From positions 1-14,943 of the forward strand of contig ML770197.1 in the NCBI GenBank assembly GCA_009733575.1: a DNA stretch of 14,943 nucleotides. The letters run 5' to 3'. Of the stretch, positions 1 through 9,400 are shown in pieces (position 1 is the stretch's first letter; each line of letters starts with the position of its first letter). The notes beneath the pieces are model-generated. The model worked only from the letters and a program-made list of their open reading frames with translations. It searched no databases and was not told the origin of the DNA. Made by a program: the position numbers and the translations under genes. Source of the stretch: Gymnopus androsaceus JB14. Taxonomy: Eukaryota; Basidiomycota; Agaricomycetes; Agaricales; Omphalotaceae.

Positions 1-400
1 AAGGCTGGGGGATATCTGCCACGCGACGTTCTTGAGAATCTACTGGGTATATTAACACGTGACTTTTGACCCATCACTTCTCGAACTCAACTCTATGTCC
101 AGGTAGGTATGGTATGCCTGGACGTAATGCAACAAGAGAAAGCCAAGTAATGCGGGGTAGTGGTTCGGATCTTAGCCTCGAAGATTCTTTTCACCTACTT
201 GTATTAGAGTCTAGACATCGCAGATCGGCGGAGACGAGTAGAACATTCAGTTTTTTTTTTGAAGGGACAAGTCACCAACAGGTCACAAATGTGCGTTCAA
301 ACACCAAGGCTATGATCCAGATGCGGGGTTCTGTTCAAACTCCTGTGCAATTAATGGTGTACAATACGGCTACAAGGGAAACCAAAGAAAAAAAAACCTA
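1..400. other. Left-edge gene-poor stretch
   Basis: No convincing gene is visible. An open frame on the plus strand (66-530) has no recognisable domain and its 3' part lies antisense to the C-terminal exon of the membrane-protein gene, so it is not called. The stretch contains a T10 run near 250 and an A-rich tract near 387-397, compatible with 3' untranslated sequence of the minus-strand neighbour. Confidence 0.5.
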
Positions 401-1066
401 TCATCTTCTAATGAGCCCAATCCTCGCAGCCAACTGCCTTGCGTGCAACGCGTGCTGTCTTCTTGACCTGACATACACGACCAATATCGCACCAATGGCA
501 AACAGCACATTACATGCTATGAATTCATAGAAATCTGCTCTCTCCTGTGAGACGATGCGGCCACAGGATTCCCAAGCAGGTGTTTCTCCGACTGAAGAGG
601 GAGAATGCGGAGATGAAGGAGGAGGATGGTACTCGTGCTCGTAATCATTGTTATGTTGACCTGGCGGTGGAAGACGAGGAACTTCGTGAGCATTAGAAGA
701 TCCTGAAGGAGTTGAAGAGGTAGAATTGTGGCAATGTATTAATCGACGATTGCCAAATGGCTGGCAGAAAGGTTTGTCGAGCTGTGAACGTAACTTTAGG
801 TCAAATGAGAATAACCAAAAAATGAAAGCAAGCACCTCATCTGAAGGACAAGGCTCGCAAACACCAAAAGGTATACATATTAGCTCCTGGTGAGTCCCGT
901 TCTGAGGGCCAGCTTGAGAGTCGATATCCAAGGCAATCGTGACGGCGGAAAGACAGCATAAGAGTCTGGTTATTATCGAGTTAGTAAAACGAAAAATAAA
1001 TGGACATAATATTATTTCTCACATGTATATCACCGTATTCGTTGCCAGCGTCGACAAAAGGCGCAT
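401..1066 (-). CDS. Conserved fungal-type cysteine-containing single-pass membrane protein, function unknown
   Basis: Model on the minus strand: exons 1066-1023, 965-836 and 781-401, giving 184 aa. Intron 1 (966-1022) has GTGAGA, a TACTAAC branch site and CAG. Intron 2 (782-835, 54 nt) is inferred because its translation would put a hydrophobic 18-aa block inside a Cys motif; it is stop-free and a multiple of three, so a 202-aa retained form is also open. The start is ATG at 1066, reached only through exon 1, which completes a signal peptide (about residues 1-26, hydrophobic core IYILLCCLSAVTIA). Next come Cys at 45, 51, 54, 64 and 75 around CIPFGVCEPCP and FCQPFGNRR, a Ser/Pro-rich linker (about 77-126), the motif WESCGRIVSQERADFYEF, a membrane helix (about 144-162), and a basic tail ending ARIGLIRR. 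This suggests an extracellular or lumenal Cys domain and a cytosolic basic tail. The arrangement feels familiar from basidiomycete genomes, but I know no function for it. Confidence 0.72.
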
Positions 1067-1159
1067 CTGGGGACCATGAAAGTGGTGGTTGAAACGGAGC
1101 AATAATTCGTGGGAGCTTGGTCAAAGCTCTGATTTTTACCTCCATCTCAATAGTCAGTC
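1067..1159. promoter_or_regulatory. Short divergent (bidirectional) promoter
   Basis: Only 93 bp separate the minus-strand ATG of the membrane protein from the plus-strand ATG of SEC65, so both promoters and both 5' leaders must share this stretch or extend into the opposite gene. No clear TATA box is visible, which fits housekeeping-type expression. The sequence just before the SEC65 ATG (TCAGTC) is ordinary. Confidence 0.55.
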
Positions 1160-2232
1160 ATGGCCCGCAAAACAGTTGTGGTTGAAGATGAATTCGACGA
1201 TAATACCGACCTTCCTTTACCTAGCAAACCATTGCCCAATACTGGCTTGAAAGGTCCTTTATTACAGGAAATTGCATCGGACGACGATTCGGAGGATCTT
1301 GATTTTAATACTTCCCAGCATGCTGGTCCCGCTTCACCTCCTCCTTCCCAATCACAGTTTCGGTCAGACGGTGCCAGTCAGCTGCCAAAGAACACCGTCA
1401 CCGATATCACTCCATACAAGTCGTATGTTCTTTTGCTATCGGACTTGAATCAATCTCAAATTCAGAATCATACTGCAGATGGACTTGTATATATCCTATC
1501 TATATTGACGCAAAGCGTCCTTATGGAACAGGTCAGCGGAGAGTAGAACGAGCAAAGAGCATCTGGTGGCCTTTGAGCAAGGACATTGCAGACGCTACGA
1601 ATCGTCTAGGTCTGGGTACACTGCATGAAGTGAACAAGGCTCACCCACGAGACTGGGAGAACCCTGGTCGTGTGAGGGTTCAGTGGAAGAAAGAAGGCAG
1701 GCTAATGAATCCAACAATAAAAACCAGTTCGTTATTTGTTGCGTTTCCCATATCTTTAGCTCATCTTCGCTCAGAGAAACAATTGCTGGAGATGATCAGC
1801 TTGCAAATCCAGCATCTGAAGCCAGAGAACATCCCTCGACAACCTTATTCTACATCTGCTTCTGTAGCTGGCAACGCGACATCATCGCCTGCTCCTGCTA
1901 GTGCTATACCGTCGTCCAACAAGGGTAAAGCACCTGCTACAACGAAATCCAAATCTCCTATAGCAGCAGCACCCGCACCTCCACCCAAACAGAAGATGAG
2001 TGGTCGCCGACTCCCTGTACCTCCAGAGCCGCTTCCGCCTTTGGCTTCTCGTGTATCCCCGTATTCGCCTGCCCTCTCAACTGGCGTTCTCATCGAAACA
2101 GTCAAGGCAGGGATGAATGCCACGGAAAGCACCCCAGGTACTCCCGGTACTCCTGGTGCTCCTAGTCCATTCGGTGCCCCAGGTGGCCCTCAGAAGGGTA
2201 AACGAAAGGTTGTAAGGGTGGTTAGAGGATAG
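1160..2232 (+). CDS. SEC65: Signal recognition particle subunit SRP19/SEC65
   Basis: Exons 1160-1422, 1479-1726 and 1775-2232 give 322 aa. SRP19/Sec65 binds the SRP RNA and helps assemble SRP54 onto it, for co-translational targeting of secretory proteins to the ER. An acidic N-terminal extension (about 1-87, with an EIASDDDSEDLDF stretch) precedes the SRP19 domain (about 89-187). Diagnostic motifs are WTCIYPIYIDAKRPYGTG, WWPLSKDIADA, HPRDWENPGRVRVQWKK and KTKKQLLEMI. The tail is a Ser/Ala/Pro-rich low-complexity region with a TPGTPGTPGAP repeat, and the protein ends in a lysine/arginine-rich QKGKRKVVRVVRG that is usual for fungal Sec65. Intron 1 (1423-1478) must be removed to restore SWTCIYP. 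Intron 2 (1727-1774, 48 nt, donor GTTCGT) restores IKTKKQ; it is stop-free and a multiple of three, so retention would insert 16 residues in the RNA-binding domain. The gene converges with the esterase, 222 bp apart. Confidence 0.95.
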
Positions 2233-2454
2233 AGTACCAAAGAAATGTTGTATAACTACTCGTCTGTCGAAATTTGAATAACATCGCGAATCAACCAAAC
2301 AATCCTATTATGTCAAGGTAAAAATACAGTAGATGCGAGTAGCATGAAATGCAATGCGACAGAAAATACATGGATGCATAGTAAGTAAGATATGTTGACG
2401 ACCGAAAACCCGTGTATACGAAGAAAGCATAATTGTCCAGCGTTGTTTTTTTTT

Positions 2455-4732
2455 TCAGCCCCGTAATGGTGGTCCGCGACTAAGTTCAACTCCCAATTTG
2501 TGCACAACCTGCATGCCCAAAGGTTCAAACGCCTTCTTCCACCACGCTCTCCTCCTCCTACCCTCGAAAATCAACTCGGATCGTTCACCAGTCTCGCCTT
2601 CAGGACCGAACACAAAGACTTTGTCTATACTGAAAGGCGCTTCTCCATAGGCGAAGGAAATCCACTGCTCCTGCATCGTATCCCTAACTCGAGAATACGA
2701 CCATGAAGCAACAGAAGGTAAACCCCAACCACCATCTTCCGAGCTCATTGCATCTTCATCTCGCACCACCGAAGGATACTTGATATCTTCATCATCGTCA
2801 TCATCGAACGTGAAAGAATCAGGGAACATCTCGGCTTCAGAGAAAGACACGGCGTCCCTTAATGAGGAGCCAGCAATCGAGCGCGTTGATGACTCCGGTA
2901 GGGGTACGGTGTCGAATAGGTACATAAGGTCCGCTGCATGATGTGGAATACAACTCCACGGACCCTCCTGATCAAATGCATATCTCCACACAGCACCACC
3001 TTCGCGGCGTGCGTTTAGAGCGAAGCATTCTGTAGGCCATGCTACACGCGCATCATTGACCAGTTCGAGAATGTGCTCCGTTATTTCATCATCAGGAGTA
3101 GATGTCGAGATGTCGTACGTGTGGAAGAGTGTGTTGGTCTTGGATAGGGATTGACAAACAGCTTTTAGGCGTCGCGTGACGGCAGAGGAGGTCCAGTAGG
3201 AGATGGGTGTAGACCATAACATGGAGTCGGACTGGCAATCACCGATGAGGAGCGGTTGGAAGATGGAGCTCCGATGGTTATTGGAGCCTGCATTTACATT
3301 GAAGCCAGGCTTTGGACTATGGGTGGAAGAACGAATAGCCGCAAGAGCCTTTGGGACCACATTGGTCAAGGTATTATGATGATGCTTGTGAGCGCTTTCA
3401 GGCGATATGAAATCTCTCCAGTCATGGCGCAAAAACGTCCCATCGTCCACGATGCGGAGAGACCGACCAAATTTGACCAGTTGATCAGCATCGATGGCTC
3501 GAAGCTGGCTTATGGTCGAGAGATGTAATGAAGAGATCAAACGAGACAGCTGACTCCCCGCAGCAGCGAGGTCCGGTACATTATACTCGAACACTGCGCT
3601 CTGGACAATAGCGCGGTAAAAAAGCGGTCGCGTCTCGTTCGCAGAGGAGAGCAGGTGACAGACAATGTCAAATGCACCGCTAGACTCTCCGAAGAGTGTT
3701 ATTCGGCGTGGATCGCCCCCAAAGTCGGCGATGTAGTGATGAAGCCATTCAAGGAGGACGCGCTGATCGCGAAGACCTATAAAAACTGTCAGCCAAAGTG
3801 GGCTTGGATAAAAACATCAAAGGACCAACCATAATTGCCGATATCCTCACCGGTTTCGCGGAGCTGAGGACCAGCGGCAAAACCGAATAAGCCTAACCGG
3901 AAACTACGAGTCTCATATCAGCCAGTCAATCTTACAGGTAAAGCAGAAACTATCTTACTTGAAGGTAACCATTATGACAGGCTTGTTGTCGATAATGCTT
4001 TTGCGTACCAAGGCACCACCGTCGTAAACCCAGTTGGAGCCGTGACCTCGATCATCTCCGCTGCAATAAAGCATAAATAAGCATAAAGCACTCAGAAGAT
4101 GAATGCTCCGTACCCATGGATGAAGACCATTACCGGTAGATGTGCCTGTGGGGTCAGACCGCCTGGACAAGTGATGTTCAGGTTCAAACACTCGAACTCG
4201 TTCTGTTTGAGATTTTGCTTTGGGATGTCATCGTCGTTAAGACCAAACATGGTTTCCTCCAAGCTGTGCATATTTTTTACTTGAGGGCAGATGGGACTAG
4301 AGATACCAGAGCGGTCAGTATGAGAACGAAAGAGTAACATGAAAAAAACGTACCCGTATCTCGAGGCATCTACCAATGGAGGATACGATGAAAAAATCTT
4401 AGACTGGCGAAATCGAGCAGGGACAGAAGCATATTTGATTCCACGGTACTGGTGTATAGGAGTGTCGGGAGTGGATAGTGGATGCTCTACGCCACGAAAG
4501 ACAGTGTCAAGCCTCATATGGTGAAGCTCGGGCTCGAAGTCAGTGGCAGAGGATTGGGAGACTGGCATGATGGGACCAGGTTCGTAGAGGGCGAATAAGG
4601 TGGGGAGCAAGTGAGACCCGTACTGAGGAGCCAAGGGAAGGGAAGAAGGGAAATGGTTGGTCGCGAAGGCTGTATGATCGGATTATGTACTACCAGCTCA
4701 TCGAAAGATGATCTTGGAAGAAAAAAAGGCAT
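2455..4732 (-). CDS. Type-B carboxylesterase / lipase (alpha/beta hydrolase)
   Basis: Six-exon model: 4732-4694, 4622-4354, 4296-4114, 4060-3959, 3903-3830 and 3776-2455, 662 aa, in frame throughout. Splicing restores family motifs at each junction: YGPICPQ, the oxyanion-hole HGGDDRG (about 163-169), NFRLGLFGFA and NYGLRDQR. The nucleophile elbow is GESSGA (Ser about 254). The acidic residue probably lies in GDCQSDS (about 401-407), and the catalytic His in PHHAADLMYLFD (about 501). The enzyme should hydrolyse carboxylic esters; the substrate cannot be read from sequence. Exon 1 (13 aa) is the weakest part. Without it, translation could start at the ATG at 4568 (631 aa). I see no convincing signal peptide in either version, so the protein may be intracellular. 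An acidic linker (about 550-575, with a run of five Asp) precedes a C-terminal part rich in Trp and basic residues. An R-G-I-K-Y-A-S-V-P-A-R-F stretch near residue 80 is typical of fungal members. Confidence 0.88.
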
Positions 4733-5046
4733 TGAAAAGATCTGAATGTTCCAAATTTGAAGAATGGCCAGAGAAAATGAGCCTCTACGCCCAAAAAGGA
4801 TAACATTGAAGGTTGATCGATATCTCACACGTGATGGAGATCCGTTTCTCTAACTGTTCCAGGCTGTTCCTCGCTAAAACTTTTGAATGGAAATTCTATG
4901 AGCACCGGTATCATCCGTAAAGTCAGCTCTCACGGAGTGACTAGAGCTGGACGACGTGGCGAGAACGAGCGAGACACAATCACGTACATTGTCATACAAC
5001 CGTCGTACAACTGTCCGGAAGTTAAGCATTTGCGCGCCGATGATGA

Positions 5047-5469
5047 CTATTTGACGTAGATTTGAGGGTAAGGTGTTAAACTCTCGATCGTCATCGTAGG
5101 ATAGATTACAAGTTCCTGGTGCAATTGGATCGCGGGAATGAAAAAGTCATTGTCGGAGAAATGCGGTGACGAAAATACCTCCTCCAACGAAGAATTGGAA
5201 GCATCCTTGTGATGGGCCGAATAAAGCTTGTGGAAGTACATCTGCGCTACATGGTTCGACGATGCTCCAACAGGGAAATACACCCAACGAAGAATGGAAG
5301 CAAGGGCGAATAAATCTTGTGGAACAACATCTGCGCAACATGATTCGACGATACTCCAATAGGATCCAACATCGAGACTGCAATTCATTACTATGAAGCA
5401 GTATTTGCTGCGAGTGGGTTTTTTTGGAATGCCCTTTAGGATATCAATAAACAGGTGCGGGTCTTGCAC
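5047..5469 (-). CDS. Doubtful open frame, possible gene remnant
   Basis: An open frame of about 140 codons ends with TAG at 5047-5049. It spans both copies of the local tandem duplication, but the duplication is not in register. One copy reads YWSIVESCCADVVPQDLF in this frame, and the related WSIVEPCSADVLPQALF of the other copy lies in a different minus-strand frame. The C-terminal part (FIPAIQLHQELVIYPTM) has no family I recognise. No convincing upstream exon or start was found. It may be a decayed coding sequence or a chance open frame. Confidence 0.2.
   Translation of the reverse strand: MQDPHLFIDILKGIPKKPTRSKYCFIVMNCSLDVGSYWSIVESCCADVVPQDLFALASILRWVYFPVGASSNHVAQMYFHKLYSAHHKDASNSSLEEVFSSPHFSDNDFFIPAIQLHQELVIYPTMTIESLTPYPQIYVK
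5184..5363. repeat. Two-copy diverged tandem duplication of about 80-90 bp
   Basis: Copy 1 spans 5184-5274 and copy 2 spans 5284-5363. Both start with CCAACGAAGAA, and a 56-nt core (from GAATAAA to the closing AGG) matches at 49 of 56 positions. Copy 1 carries about 11 extra bases between the start and the core, so the period is 100 bp at one end and 89 bp at the other. Confidence 0.8.
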
Positions 5470-6354
5470 TAGAGGAAAAGCTCACCTTCTAAAGCTACCG
5501 ATCCAACATTATGAGAGAATGTCACAAGGGAGCACAACGAGTATATGGACTCGAGCACCCATATTTCTCAATGCGATGAGCATCGATTACAAGTTGGGCT
5601 AATACGGAGTATTCCCAAGATACTGATATCAAACAAAGCAGATCGCAGAAGATCATCCTCTCGCGATAAATAGAAAATGAATGATATGTTCCAGTACATG
5701 AAAACATTGGACTAATATGAAGATGATTCCTTAGAAACTGTCTCTCAAAGCCAGCGTCGCTAAGATTCTGTTATTGGAAAAAGTCTATTAACATCAGGGC
5801 TATGATTTCGCTCACCTTGAAAATCTCTTACAAGGCCCAAGACAGCAAAGAACATTAACCGGGTTGAACAATGAACAAGCGAGAGCAGCGAAAGGTCATC
5901 GAGGTTGCATCGAAGTCAAGATCAAGAGTAATCGATTATCATTTATCCATCAATTCATGTTCGCACACGCGCGCTTGTGAACCTTCCCACAGCTTCCCAC
6001 TCTCTTCACTGGCATTTGCTTCGGGAGGACATGCGGTACCAAGCAAGCTTTAAAGATGCAGCGTTTCCGAAAGCACGTTATAGATGGCCTGGTTGCAACC
6101 TCCGTTCCATTTCAAGTGGGGAATACATTGAGCAAAGCATACGTGCAGCTTCTTCTCCTAGTACCGCCAGTTCCGGTCTCGAATAGACCATGCTTTTGTA
6201 CTCAAAACTCTCACCAATTTGCGATGCCTCCTTGTCGCCTCATGGTCCGGATGGCCTCATGTAACCAAGAAAGCAAAGAGAGTACCTCTCCCATACAACT
6301 TACAATAATACAGATTCAATAAGACTTGCATGTTCACCTCGTTTTCTTGTATGT

Positions 6355-6361
6355 TATAAAT
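6355..6361 (+). promoter_or_regulatory. TATA-like box of the chitinase gene
   Basis: TATAAAT lies about 55 bp upstream of the chosen chitinase ATG, on the coding strand, in an otherwise pyrimidine-rich leader. The position suits a fungal core promoter with a short 5' leader. Confidence 0.4.
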
Positions 6362-6415
6362 GTGAAGCTAACAATTTCTTGTCAAATCTGTCTAGTTCTT
6401 AACCGCCCTCAAGCG

Positions 6416-8091
6416 ATGTTGTTTTTCATTCAAGTCGCGTCTGCCATATCCCTTGTCCTCCCTCAAGTAGCCGCTGCCTCACCCAAGTGCGGCCTGGTTC
6501 CGCCTAGTAGTTCAGTCGCTAGCCTGGAGTCCTCGTCAGGCTCCGGAGTTTCGAGCACCGGCAGCGGTGAATTGACTGATGTTTTAGCAAATGGCTGGTA
6601 TCCTGGCTGGCTTGCCAACGATAACCCACCCAGCAATCTATCTTGGAGTAAATATACTACTTTAACTTTTGCGTTTGCGTGAGTCCCTTCTCATTCCTTC
6701 GAAAGTACCTGGTGACGCTTATGCTCTATGTTCGTTCAGCACCACAACCCCCGATGTAAACACAGTGGCGTTGGATTCTATCAGCCAGCAGGCACTTCCT
6801 GAATTTGTGAGTCAAGCTGCGGCAAATGTGAGTTGCACCAAAAGCCCTTCTTGTAAGCCCTCTTTAGTATTTACTAAACTAAATCATTGTTTCCCTAGAA
6901 CGTTAGCGCGATTCTGTCAATCGGTGGATGGTCAGGATCGATGTATTACTCCAATGCAATGGCTACTGCTCAAAACCGATCTGCATTTGTGCAAACGGTC
7001 GTTAATCTAGTCAATAATTATAGCCTCGATGGGATCGAATTTGAGTGCGTTAGAATTCACTCCGCATCACGCTGTGCTGATTTCATCGTCGCAGTTGGGA
7101 ATACCCTGGAAAGCAAGGGATCGGATGTAACACGGTCTCCTCCACAGACTCGGCTAATTTTCTTTCATTTCTACAAGAGCTGCGCCAAAATCCCACGGGA
7201 GCGAAGATATCCCTTGCCGCCGCAGTGAGCATTACGCCGTTCGTTGGATCTGGAGGTCAGCCTATGACCGATGTATCCGCGTTTGCCAAGGTGCTTGATT
7301 ATATCAGTCAGTACTAAGATTTCCTGCTCCCGGTATCAAAGTTCAAACTTGCTCAGGTGTAATGAACTATGATATCTGGGGTTCATGGTCACCCACTGTG
7401 GGCCCCAATGCGCCTCTAAATGACACTTGTGCCCCAGTTCAAGATGGATCTGCTGTGTCCGCTGTCAAAGCATGGATTGCCGCTGGATTTCCAGCCGATC
7501 AGGTATATTCGATTCATTGTCTTCTGCTGCCTGTACAATGAATTTGCGCTGTCCTTCAGATTTCTCTCGGTGTAGCTGCCTACGGTCATTCCTTCGACGT
7601 TAGCAATGCCAATGCGCTTAGCAGCTCCAAAGCTTTACAGCTCTACCCCGCATTCAACGCAGCTGATCAGCCTCACGGGGATAGTCAAGATGCCCAAGCT
7701 GGTACGGATGAATGTGGCAACCCAACTCCTGTGGGAGGCATCTTCAACTTTTGGGGATTGGTCGATGGCGGCTTCCTTAACACAAATGGTACTGCAGCAA
7801 GTGGAATTGACTACAATTTTGATAATTGCAGTCAGACAGTGCGTTGTTTTCATTCCTATATGCACTCATGAATTAACGCCGGTTTCATCTCAGCCTTTTG
7901 TGTACAACCCTACCTCCGATGTGATGGTTTCATACGACGACGCAACGTCCTTTGCGGCCAAGGGCAGATTCATCAACGATATGGGGTTGAAAGGCTTCTC
8001 GGTCTGGCATATTCTCGGTGATTATAACAATATTCTGCTGGATTCCATCAGTAATGCTATGGGTATAGAATCGGTATGTTTAAGCTCGTAA
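6416..8091 (+). CDS. Secreted GH18 chitinase
   Basis: Seven exons: 6416-6678, 6740-6827, 6899-7044, 7095-7306, 7357-7502, 7560-7838 and 7894-8091, giving 443 aa. The ATG at 6416 was chosen over an upstream in-frame ATG at 6326 because it starts directly with a signal peptide (about 1-21, FFIQVASAISLVLPQVAA). A Ser/Gly-rich linker (about 31-52) leads into the GH18 barrel. Visible motifs are NGWYPGW (about 59-65), the substrate-site LSIGGWSGS (about 123-131), the catalytic DGIEFDWEYP (161-170; Glu168 is the proton donor) and VMNYDIWGSW, the M-x-Y-D motif of the family. It should hydrolyse beta-1,4-GlcNAc in chitin, outside the cell or in the wall. The catalytic motif is assembled across intron 3 (7045-7094). 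Position 164 is Glu where the DxxDxDxE consensus has Asp. No chitin-binding module was seen. The C-terminus could differ slightly, because GTATGT after ATAGAATCG near 8072 is a possible donor for an unseen last exon. Confidence 0.92.
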
Positions 8092-9400
8092 TTTATCGCT
8101 GTAATTGTATTTACTATCGCCGATTTTACTTATAAGTTATAATGAATGGAGATCGTACCGTGCATCCCGTACCCCCTCGTTTACTCCGCCTTGGTCAGAT
8201 TTCTGTTGCCAGTTCTTTTTTCCGTCTTTCGTTTTTGCTCAGTTCTTCCTCTTAGGTTATTATGTGCGAGGGATTATGGGCCTAGGGTTTGTCCATAGCT
8301 ATAGCTGCGTCTGCCTATGAATGCAAGTCTAGGACTATAGCTAACCCTAATAGAGCCGAGCTATCTCTCCTCAATCCTACTAATGGACGGAAACAAAGTT
8401 GAGAAACGAAAGCCTGGGTCGGCCAAAGCAGATTTTCGCCTGTCCAAATCGAGCCGGTCAAAGCTGAATTTCACGAATTGAGGGGTTAAGAGGTCGTGTT
8501 ATAATTTTGAACGAATAAAAACATGTTTTTCCACCGAGTGGAAATTATCAACAATCACCAGTGAAGAATTGGAAACTTAGTGTATATGAACGACGTCGTA
8601 TGGCAAATTCTGGATGGTAGGGATTCGTTAACCGGTACCACCTTGACTAAGAAGAGGTACTTGCACGGGTATTTAATCCCTCAAGGGAGCATTGCTCGAG
8701 CTTTTTGTCGATGTGTACCAAGCGCATTTCAACGTCGCGACCGATGCCGGATTGATTGCGCAAATATGCATTTGAACTATAGTTCTCTCTGCTGTTATGT
8801 CTGTGAGCGTGGGTACTCGCAAGGGTGCTCGCTCTCAACTTGGCAGCAACGCTGGAGCTTTTTCATTGGTTTCATAAGTTACTTATCTTAGAAGTTGTGA
8901 AAATCCCATTGTACTTAGTAGGTATCTACTGACATTGCCTCAGACTCAGTAGCATACATACTCTAGAATACAGTTGCATTCCTTGAAGACTTGAGGTATG
9001 GTGGTTGAGTCCAGTTAAGGTTCTGTTTGGCGTAGTATTAGCACAGTTAAGTACTTGGGATTCAGAACCAGGGCCCACTTACAGCCAGAGACTGTCTAGC
9101 TAACCCAAAGCTACTTAACCTCCAAGTAAGTAAGCATTGCATTTCCAAGCTTGAGTTCACCAAAGCTGATTTTGTGACCAGATAGAGTTAGTCAAAGCTG
9201 TATCTCACAGTTCATTGTGTTATATTAATCTAAGTTGATTTAATTTTTTTGCAATATGCAGTCACATTTTGGTCATATTCCCTGAGGAGCTAAAGTAGAT
9301 AGAAGTAATTCAAGTGATTGTGGTAGCAAGCGGATGGGAATAAAATAAATAAAAAACACATAACATAGATGTAATCTGCATACATACAAGGCCCAGAATC
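8092..9400. other. Gene-poor region between convergent chitinase and NLR genes
   Basis: No open frame here has a recognisable domain. The right part, nearest the NLR, should hold its 3' untranslated region, which is T-rich on the coding strand. Two weakly similar blocks of about 60 bp (8421-8482 and 9158-9215) share CCAAAGC(A/T)GATTTT followed by GTCAAAGCTG about 30 bp later. The stretch could be decayed mobile-element DNA, but no transposase or terminal repeats are visible. Confidence 0.5.

Larger units (their letters stand above)
4733..6415. other. Gene-poor intergenic region of about 1.7 kb
   Basis: This lies between the divergently transcribed esterase and chitinase. It holds a two-copy tandem duplication (5184-5363) and several short open frames, none with a recognisable domain. 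On the minus strand around 5500-5870 there are scattered splice-like signals and short open pieces, but I could not join them into a coherent protein. It could hold a decayed gene or a fragment of a mobile element. No tRNA, terminal repeats or transposase is visible. Confidence 0.5.

Noticed and set aside
66..530. Plus-strand open frame of 154 codons at the left edge
   Set aside because: No domain, signal peptide or codon pattern supports it, and its end overlaps antisense the well-supported C-terminal exon of the membrane protein.
4514..4828. Minus-strand 104-codon open frame overlapping esterase exon 2
   Set aside because: It is a different frame from the conserved esterase sequence. Only its first 13 codons from ATG 4732 are used, as a tentative first exon.
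5250..5270. GGTTCGACGAT resembling a tRNA B-box
   Set aside because: It does not fit GGTTCGANTCC, has no matching A-box or cloverleaf, and belongs to the local tandem repeat.
6326..6415. In-frame upstream ATG extending the chitinase by 30 residues
   Set aside because: It lies upstream of the TATA-like box and would bury the signal peptide. ATG 6416 gives a standard secretion signal at the very N-terminus.
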